This document shows positions 53,577-58,950 of a DNA stretch of 58,950 nt, in pieces; positions within the stretch are counted from its first letter, which is position 1; the number at the start of each line of letters is the position of its first letter. The DNA is from Nitrospirota bacterium (lineage in GTDB: Bacteria > Nitrospirota > Nitrospiria > SBBL01 > JAADHI01). Below the pieces are notes generated by a model, which was not told the origin of the DNA, searched no databases, and saw nothing but the letters and a program-made list of their open reading frames with translations. The translations under genes were made by a program, and so were the position numbers. The stretch covers positions 1 to 58,950 of the forward strand of contig JAJDBW010000011.1 of assembly GCA_029261155.1 (NCBI GenBank). Direction: 5' to 3'.

Positions 53577-54560
53577 TTATCGACAGGTAACCCCGTTTTG
53601 ATGGAAAGGATCGACGCTTCCGGTTCCACCTCCGCCAAAGCCGCCGCCACCGCCGCAACCGAAGAGGCCGGAGGTGACCATGTCGGCAAAACCGACGGCA
53701 GTTGGGCCCGGAAACCCAGGCGTGGTTGTGTCGATGGTCCAGGTGCCGCTTCCGTTGCTGTCGTCACTTGTTTGAGTAAAGCTTCCACCGGCAGTGATGA
53801 TGTCGCCGTTTACGTCGGTCGTCGAATCGATTATATAGGTGTTGACGAACGGATCGTCGCCGCCGAAACCGCCGCTGTCGGTCATTTCGTGCCTGACCGA
53901 AAACTCGATATGTGTGCAACGTACAGCCGGGGCGGTGCAAAGCACGGCGGGGAAGTTTGGGTCGATGACTTGGCCGACGGGAACGGATCGAAAACTTTGG
54001 AAATGGCGGAAGAGTGCTTGATTGACATTCGATCCACAAGTGGCCTCGGTGGTGCAACTCATGGTGGTTTCGCCCGGAGAGGGGCCATGAACCAAGAGGC
54101 CCGGAAAGATAATGTTGCTGGAACCAGAAGGGACGGGGTCGTTTGTGATGCCTCCAAAAGGGACGTTGCTAAAGCCATCGTCATTGACGACGATGGGATT
54201 GAGGCCGGTTCCGATTTGGGTATCTGCCCCCGGTGGAATGGCTGGCGGCGCCACACGGCAGGGGCGGTCTTCGTTGCCGTTGATACTAAATCCGGCAATA
54301 CCTGCTTCACAAAGGTTAAAGTTAAATGACCCCCCGTTGATCTGAACGGTAATGCCGCCGTCGGAGATGGTTCCGCAAGGCCCCCCCCCGCCGCCGAATC
54401 CCCCGCCGCAGCCGTCGTCATTGTCCGTAAGAATCGTTTGGGTCTGAAGGGTGGTCGTGCGAGTGAGGGAGTCGGTGCCTTCCGCAACATTGGAGATGCT
54501 CCAGAATAAGGTGATCGCCAACAACAGGGTCCATCTCGTTTTTCTTTGTATCATTTTCAA
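53577..54560 (-). CDS. Exported glycine-rich protein of unknown function (with G9 tract)
   Basis: A 327-residue exported protein. Translation starts at a TTG with AAAGGAG six bases upstream, and the signal peptide is RWTLLLAITLFWSISNVAEG. It is rich in Gly, Asp, Asn, Thr and Pro. Gly/Phe runs (CGGGFGGGGGPCG near residue 55 and CGGGGGFGGGG near 300) bracket a beta-rich core with eight or more Cys, including TMSCTTEATCG and VLCTAPAVRCTH. A run of nine G in the coding strand (54389-54381) encodes part of the first Gly run and would shift the frame if it slipped. I recognise no family. It precedes the next exported protein by 10 bases and shares its general style, so the two are probably one operon. 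Confidence 0.72.
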   Translation of the reverse strand: MKMIQRKTRWTLLLAITLFWSISNVAEGTDSLTRTTTLQTQTILTDNDDGCGGGFGGGGGPCGTISDGGITVQINGGSFNFNLCEAGIAGFSINGNEDRPCRVAPPAIPPGADTQIGTGLNPIVVNDDGFSNVPFGGITNDPVPSGSSNIIFPGLLVHGPSPGETTMSCTTEATCGSNVNQALFRHFQSFRSVPVGQVIDPNFPAVLCTAPAVRCTHIEFSVRHEMTDSGGFGGDDPFVNTYIIDSTTDVNGDIITAGGSFTQTSDDSNGSGTWTIDTTTPGFPGPTAVGFADMVTSGLFGCGGGGGFGGGGTGSVDPFHQNGVTCR

Positions 54561-54570
54561 GGTGACTCCT

Positions 54571-55545
54571 TTAGGGTACGCTCACGCAGTTTCCTGCCGT
54601 TCCTGCAACACCTCTACAAAGGTTGGTGGAGTTCCGGAAGAGCGAAATGGTCACAGATGGAAAGGTGCCTACCGTATCATATAAGAAACTGCCGCTGGTT
54701 GCCCCATATTGAAAGCGGGCATTGCCCGCTGCATCCTGTATGGGGTCGTTAAATTGGAGGGTCCAAGTAATAGTGGGTGAGGTAAAGGTGTTTCCCGATG
54801 AATTGGTCAAGGTCCAATCAGTTGTTAAATCAAAATCCTGCTCTCCCGTGCCCGGCGCTGCGAAAGTTCCTGCGGCCCCCGCGACCAAGGGGGTAACTTG
54901 GTGCTGGCGTTGTTTGCTGCCGACGCAGGTAAAGGTGCCGACCGTACAGGTGACGGACAGATCGTTGTCGGTTAAGGCCGTTGTTGTCCGGCTCCAGATA
55001 AAGCGGTTTTTAATCTCAAATCCCGTGTGATCGTCGGTCGAAGGCGCAAAATCGGCGCTGAACATATTCGGTCCGGAAATATGTGAAGCCAGGACATCTC
55101 CCGCCGGATCCGATGGAATGCTCATGCCTTGGCTTGTGGGGTCGAAGCGGAGGTCGCCGCAGTTAAGACCCGTGAGTCCTGCGGTTGTGCCGCAGGCGGC
55201 GGGATCGCTGCCGGGGTCGGAGATCGCTCCAAACATATTGTCGGTGATCGCGCCCGGTCCCAACTGATTAAAAAAGATGGTGGGTGTCCCGCCTAAGGAA
55301 GGCGCGGTGGTGGTGATCGAAAGCGAAAACGTAATGGGTCCAGCCCCATCGGGATCGCTTCCCGAATGCCGTATGAGGAGGTCTGGGTTAAATCCAGGGC
55401 AGGTGGGGCATGCGCCGCCGCTACCCGTTGAAAGCTGGTCCACGCCTTGGGTATTGGTAAAAAAATCGTCGGCCTGTGCCCCGGCTTGCGCCGGGTAAAT
55501 TATGAACAAAAACAGTGCGAAATGGAGATATCGATACATCATCAT
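54571..55545 (-). CDS. Exported protein of unknown function, partner of the preceding gene
   Basis: A 324-residue secreted protein. The signal peptide is YRYLHFALFLFIIYPAQAGAQA. The mature part is beta-rich with repeated Thr/Ser/Gly/Asp turns, and Cys pairs: CPTCPG near the N-terminus, CGTTAGLTGLNCG, LSVTCTVGTFTCVG, and LCRGVAGTAGNCV at the end. These pairs suggest several local disulphides. No catalytic motif is visible. It is upstream of the Gly-rich protein in the same transcript direction with a 25-base offset. The C-terminus has no anchor, so both may be released or surface-associated proteins; use of the T2SS is a guess. Confidence 0.7.
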   Translation of the reverse strand: MMMYRYLHFALFLFIIYPAQAGAQADDFFTNTQGVDQLSTGSGGACPTCPGFNPDLLIRHSGSDPDGAGPITFSLSITTTAPSLGGTPTIFFNQLGPGAITDNMFGAISDPGSDPAACGTTAGLTGLNCGDLRFDPTSQGMSIPSDPAGDVLASHISGPNMFSADFAPSTDDHTGFEIKNRFIWSRTTTALTDNDLSVTCTVGTFTCVGSKQRQHQVTPLVAGAAGTFAAPGTGEQDFDLTTDWTLTNSSGNTFTSPTITWTLQFNDPIQDAAGNARFQYGATSGSFLYDTVGTFPSVTISLFRNSTNLCRGVAGTAGNCVSVP

Positions 55546-55791
55546 TACCTAGGATAACGTCGTTGTTAGGAAATTTTACCAGAGGATATGGAATTGGTCA
55601 AGAAAATGGGGGTCCATGATATGGATGTGGAAGCTTAAATATATATAGAAAAAACAGCTTGTTATGCATTTTGTGTCCTAAAAAATGAAAGCACATAGGC
55701 CAATAGGAAGCCCTCATCCGAAAAAGCGGACTGCAAAGACCTATTGCCGCATTGATTTTATTAAAAGTGGAAAGGGCTGGAGGATCTAGGC

Positions 55792-56916
55792 TTACTGTAT
55801 GGTGAGGTTTTGATCGCGGGTGGGGGCGCCAGCGGCATCCCAAAGGCCGTCATTAAAGGCATAGCGGTAGTTGATGATGCCGTCGCCTGCCTTTTCCAGA
55901 ACGACCGTGGCGAAGTAGGCTTTTCCATCTGTATAATCCAAGTCGGCCGCATCGACGGCCTTCATTGCAAAACGCTCGCTTGTGGTGGGATTGGGTGCAG
56001 TGGGAGAGGGCAAAGCGCCACCGCTTCCGCTACTGCAGCCCTTGATGAAAGCGAGGAGAAACAAAATTCCAAAGAAGAGGCCGATGCCGCGCCGCGTCCA
56101 TCCTTGTGATGCTTGGGTTTTTAAGAAGAAGGCCAGCCCCAATAACAAAGTGGCGCTCATCGCCAAAAGGACATTCCCTGATGTCGGGGGAAGCGCGGAA
56201 GCGGGGCTTATGGTTTTAGCGGCCAAGACGCCTTCCGCGAATGCGCCATCGTCGTTTCGGTCGATCCAGAGCTCGGCGGTGCTGGGGGGATCGTTGTCAA
56301 AATCGGTGTAGGTGACTTTGAAAGTGAATGGGTCCCCGCCTTGGCCGATCTCAGGATCGACGCCCGTGTTGGCACCGGCGCTCCAGGTCAGGGCCGGGGC
56401 GGGATTGTGCAAGGAGACCGTTTGATCGGCGGCGATATTTTCGGAGATCACCGCCGATCCGTCTGGCCAAACCACACGTAGGGTATCGACGGTGAGGGCG
56501 GCCCCGAGGCCAAAATGGGGCTCTACCGGATCTTGTGAAACATAGTTGCTCCCTGCCCGTAATTCCTGCATTTGCGTTGTCGTTCCAGTGGTCACATAGA
56601 CCCGCGCGCCGATGGCTTCTGTGTTTGGCGCGTGGCCTTTAATTTTGAGCTTGAGATAGTGAAGGCCGTTGTTGATCTCATTCTGATAGAGACGAGGCAG
56701 TTGTTGGTTATTGGCGATAAAAAGGTCGAGGTCGCCGTCCCGATCGTAATCGAAGCAGACCAGGCCTCGGCCTTGACCGGTGTCGTCCACCCCGAGCGGG
56801 TTGGCCTGTTCGCTAAAGGTCCCATCTTGATTGGAGACAAAGAAGCGGGCCGGATCGTCGTGAAAATCGATGAGATGGTCTCCTCCCACTTCCATAACGG
56901 CGTCACAATGCGCCAT
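55792..56916 (-). pseudogene. 3' part of an ASPIC/UnbV FG-GAP protein, truncated by an IS element
   Basis: The sequence begins inside an FG-GAP/VCBS-type repeat: LIDFHDDPARFFVSNQDGTF, then GLVCFDYDRDGDLDLFIANNQQLPRLYQN with a calcium-loop D-x-D-x-D. The ASPIC/UnbV domain follows (~90-172: LKLKIKGHAPNTEAIGARVYVTT, HFGLGAALTVDTLRVVWPDGS). Residues ~195-374 hold an Ig-like domain split by a ~90-residue insert with two membrane segments (see findings). The usual N-terminal half of several hundred residues is absent: the reading frame runs upstream into the IS110-family element, and nothing similar appears on its far side. The fragment is probably non-functional. Confidence 0.78.
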
Positions 56917-56959
56917 GATGGGAGTGAATATTCCATCAAACAGAAGCGGGAGGAGAGAG

Positions 56960-57994
56960 ATGAAGATTACAACGATTGGACTGGACTTGGCAAAGAACGT
57001 TTTTCATGTGGTTTGTTGTAACGAGCGCGGCAAGCAAGTGAAGAGAAAAAAATTACGTCGCTTTCAGATGTTAACGTATTTTTCGAATTTTCCGACTTGC
57101 CTCGTGGGAATGGAAGCTTGCGCCGGCGCACATTACTGGGGCCGAGAACTTCGAAAGCTGGGGCATGAGGTCCGATTGATTCCAGCACAGCATGTAAAAC
57201 CTTATGTCAGAGGGCAAAAGAACGATTACAACGATGCTGCTGCTATAGCTGAAGCCGTGACACGACCAGCGATGCACTTTGTTCCGATGAAGACGGTGGC
57301 GCAGCAAGATATTCAGGCACTCCATCGAATACGAATGGGCCGGATCAAAGAACGGACGGCGCTATGTAATCAATTACGGGGTTTATTGAGTGAATACGGG
57401 TTGGTTCTCCCTAAAGGTGTCAACGTGCTACGCAGTCGGTTGCCGGACTTATTAGAAGACGCGGAAAATGGTTTGAGCGATCTGTTCCGCCCATGGTTGG
57501 CCGAAGCCTACCGGCAATTGCAGGAATTGGATGAGCGTATCGACTATTACAGCCAAGCCGTTAAGCTGCATAGCAGTCGAGACGAGGCCTGCCAGCGTCT
57601 GCAAAAAGTTCCGGGATATGGCCCCATCGTAGCGAGTGTCTTTGTGAGTCAGGTCGGAAGTGGGGAAGGCTATCGTCGCGGCCGGGATGTTTCTGCCTCT
57701 CTTGGCTTGGTTCCGCGACAACACAGCAGTGGCGGTAAAAATGTATTATTGGGAATCAGCAAACGAGGTGATTGCTACCTCCGTAGCTTATTGATTCATG
57801 GTGCCAGATCTGTTGTTTCACATGCCGAGAAAAAAAAGGACCGGTTGAGCCTATGGATTAACCGGGTTCGGGAAACGCGAGGTTTTAATAAAGCGTCAGT
57901 CGCCCTGGCCAATAAGCTTGCACGCATCGGCTGGGCGGTCCTGGCACATAAGACAAGCTACCAGCTCTTCCGAACCCAGATCAAAGAAGGGTAA
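56960..57994 (+). CDS. IS110-family transposase (DEDD)
   Basis: IS110-family enzymes are RuvC-like DEDD recombinases guided by a bridge or seek RNA. The N-terminal domain has TIGLDLAKNVFHVVC (Asp9), CLVGMEACAGAHYWGREL (Glu), and KNDYNDAAAIAEAVTRP (Asp pair). The C-terminal Transposase_20 domain has LQKVPGYGPIVASVFVSQVGSGEGYRRGRDVSASLGLVPRQHSSGGKNVLLGISKRGDCYLRSLLIHGARS, including the catalytic Ser region. The true start is ATG 56960 with AGGAG upstream; the ORF extends 30 codons further without coding character. Length is 344 residues. The gene appears intact. Confidence 0.93.
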   Translation: MKITTIGLDLAKNVFHVVCCNERGKQVKRKKLRRFQMLTYFSNFPTCLVGMEACAGAHYWGRELRKLGHEVRLIPAQHVKPYVRGQKNDYNDAAAIAEAVTRPAMHFVPMKTVAQQDIQALHRIRMGRIKERTALCNQLRGLLSEYGLVLPKGVNVLRSRLPDLLEDAENGLSDLFRPWLAEAYRQLQELDERIDYYSQAVKLHSSRDEACQRLQKVPGYGPIVASVFVSQVGSGEGYRRGRDVSASLGLVPRQHSSGGKNVLLGISKRGDCYLRSLLIHGARSVVSHAEKKKDRLSLWINRVRETRGFNKASVALANKLARIGWAVLAHKTSYQLFRTQIKEG

Positions 57995-58140
57995 GAGTCA
58001 GTCTGAAAGGGAAGAAGGGACCTACCCAAGATTGCGAAGGCTATAACGAGCGATGACAAAACAGGTTAGACCGGCGTATCTAAAACCTGACGCATTCGAA
58101 GGTCACAAAGACCGCATTATCGATTAAGGAAGATACGCGC
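57995..58140 (+). ncRNA. Candidate IS-encoded guide (seek/bridge) RNA region
   Basis: The 3' noncoding end of the element folds into several local stems. CAGGTTAGA (from 58062) pairs with TCTAAAACCTG (to 58089) with a small bulge. GGTC (58101-58104) pairs with GACC (58110-58113). GCGTATCT (58074-58081) can pair over a longer range with AGATACGC (58131-58138). IS1111-group elements carry their guide RNA downstream of the transposase. I infer this from position and structure only. Confidence 0.4.
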
Positions 58141-58443
58141 TGATTTCATCGAGGCCAGAGGCACTAACTATCCTCAGACATTTTAGGCCGGATATACGAC
58201 TGCAACCCTGTCCCTGTTATCGCCAAAAAAAGCCTTGCAATACGGGAGGAGACCATATACGAGTGCGGTCTTCCAGCGCAAAGGGAAGCCTGAAATATCG
58301 GATGCGGCTTTTGTTGGCGGGATACTGGAAGACTTTGCGATCGAAAGCACTCGGGTAGCATTGTCGCAGCACAAGACCTTCTCGGGAGTTGTTCGGGTCT
58401 TGGGTGAATAGACAATGAAGGCCTCAGGGTCAAGAGAGTTTCT

Positions 58444-58950
58444 GTGATTAAGAAGCCCCGCGATCGGGCCCTCATCCTTATACTTTTGAGGACAGGGATG
58501 AGGATCGGTGAGCTTTTGAATACGCGGGTCGTGGATCTGGATCTTCGGGACAAAAAGATCCTCGTTTATGAAGGAGAGAAGACCAGTCTTGGTCGTGTGG
58601 TCTATCTGAGCGATGATGCCCTATTTGCAATCAGACTCTGGCTCTCTAAAAGAGATCGGGAAAAGACCTTTCTCTTTTATGGCTGGGGAGACAAACTCGG
58701 GTATAGCGCCGCCCGCTTAATCTTCGTTAAATACCTCAGGAAAGCAGGGCTTGAGAACAAAGGATATACGGTACACTGCCTTCGGCACACCTTCGCGACC
58801 GAATTACTCAATGCCGGCATGCGACTGGAGTGCCTGCAGCAGCTTCTCGGTCACTACCACATCGAGATGACCCGCCGCTATGCCCGCTTAACGGACAAGA
58901 CCCGTGAAGAAGAGTACTTCCGGGCCATGGCGCGCATTGAGCAAGGAGGG
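58444..58950 (+). pseudogene. Tyrosine recombinase (phage-integrase family) catalytic domain, partial
   Basis: The frame is open from 58408 to the right edge. It contains the family catalytic residues: Arg in RTGMRIGELL, His-x-x-Arg in HCLRHTFATELL, His in LLGHYH, and Tyr in TRRYARL. It therefore encodes the catalytic half of a XerC/D-like or integron-like recombinase. The N-terminal core-binding domain is not in this frame: a TGA at 58405 lies just upstream, and the preceding ~400 bases show only possible remnants. So the copy is either truncated or frameshifted, unless its N-terminus was lost by the IS insertion. It continues beyond the window. Confidence 0.72.

Larger units (their letters stand above)
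56900..58165 (+). mobile_element. IS110-family insertion element (IS1111 group likely); boundaries approximate
   Basis: The element is defined by the transposase at 56960-57994 and a ~170-base structured 3' region. The left end lies within or near the truncated UnbV gene. The right end probably lies near the GCTGATTTCATCGAGGCCAG segment, which resembles the conserved right ends of IS1111-group elements as I recall them. Flanking target duplications are not expected in this family and I saw none. Confidence 0.65.

Noticed and set aside
58164-58553. Minus-strand ORF near the right edge as a gene
   Set aside because: It is antisense to the recombinase remnant, of basic low-complexity composition and without any recognisable motif.
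1-58950. CRISPR array or defence island
   Set aside because: No regularly spaced direct repeats and no cas, restriction, retron or toxin-antitoxin genes were seen.

Overview
The window reads as a chromosomal segment of a Gram-negative bacterium with an outer membrane. Evidence is the full type II secretion operon, a phosphate-type porin, several lipoproteins together with lgt, and a lytic transglycosylase. The linkage recA-pilT-recX, the class II (B12-dependent) ribonucleotide reductase, the RpoH-type sigma factor and the secreted FG-GAP/UnbV protein suggest a delta-proteobacterium-like lineage (Desulfobacterota, Myxococcota, Bdellovibrionota or a related candidate phylum). I cannot name a species. 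Base composition looks moderate and even, and most of the window is ordinary vertically inherited chromosome. Only the last ~3 kb looks mobile.

Layout. 1-2.5 kb: two exported proteins on the minus strand; the first runs off the left edge and is frameshifted in a G7 tract. 2.8-6.2 kb: PQQ-type sugar dehydrogenase, a small DEDDy exonuclease, lgt and truA. 6.3-8.6 kb: AMIN-domain amidase, CbiX-like chelatase and a 2Fe-2S ferredoxin. 8.7-11.6 kb: a compact minus-strand cassette of an ATP-grasp-like protein, a glutaredoxin and a KamA-type radical SAM enzyme. 11.9-14.3 kb: OprO/P-type porin and hemE. 14.5-19.4 kb: plus-strand run pgpA, cinA-like amidase, thpR, recA, pilT-like ATPase, recX. 19.5-24.7 kb: a Big2-domain exported protein, an MMPL transporter and a large lipoprotein. 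24.7-29.5 kb: a palindromic repeat, then pstSCAB-phoU. 29.5-32.1 kb: nrdJ with a candidate promoter and a pair of NrdR-like boxes. 32.2-43.9 kb: a twelve-gene type II secretion operon in the order C-D-E-F-G-H-I-J-N-L-M-K. 44.3-49 kb: tRNA-Leu(CAA), alaS, mltG, ridA-like. 49-53.3 kb: HAD hydrolase, queG, an HMA-like exported protein, a DUF3179 protein and rpoH. 53.6-56.9 kb: two glycine- or cysteine-bearing exported proteins and the 3' part of an UnbV/FG-GAP gene. 56.9-58.95 kb: an IS110-family (probably IS1111 group) element and a tyrosine-recombinase remnant leaving the right edge.

How the genes fit together. The secretion operon would export folded periplasmic proteins, and the window encodes many Sec-exported or lipid-anchored proteins, but no direct substrate link can be shown. 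The Pst system plus a phosphate-type porin gives high-affinity phosphate uptake. nrdJ and queG need cobalamin and a CbiX-like chelatase is present, which fits B12-based metabolism. I see no CRISPR array, no defence island and no unmistakably new system. The best candidates for novelty are the ATP-grasp/glutaredoxin/KamA cassette, the short secretin and rearranged gene order of the T2SS, the UnbV-type protein with a membrane segment inside a domain, and the structured 3' RNA candidate of the IS element.
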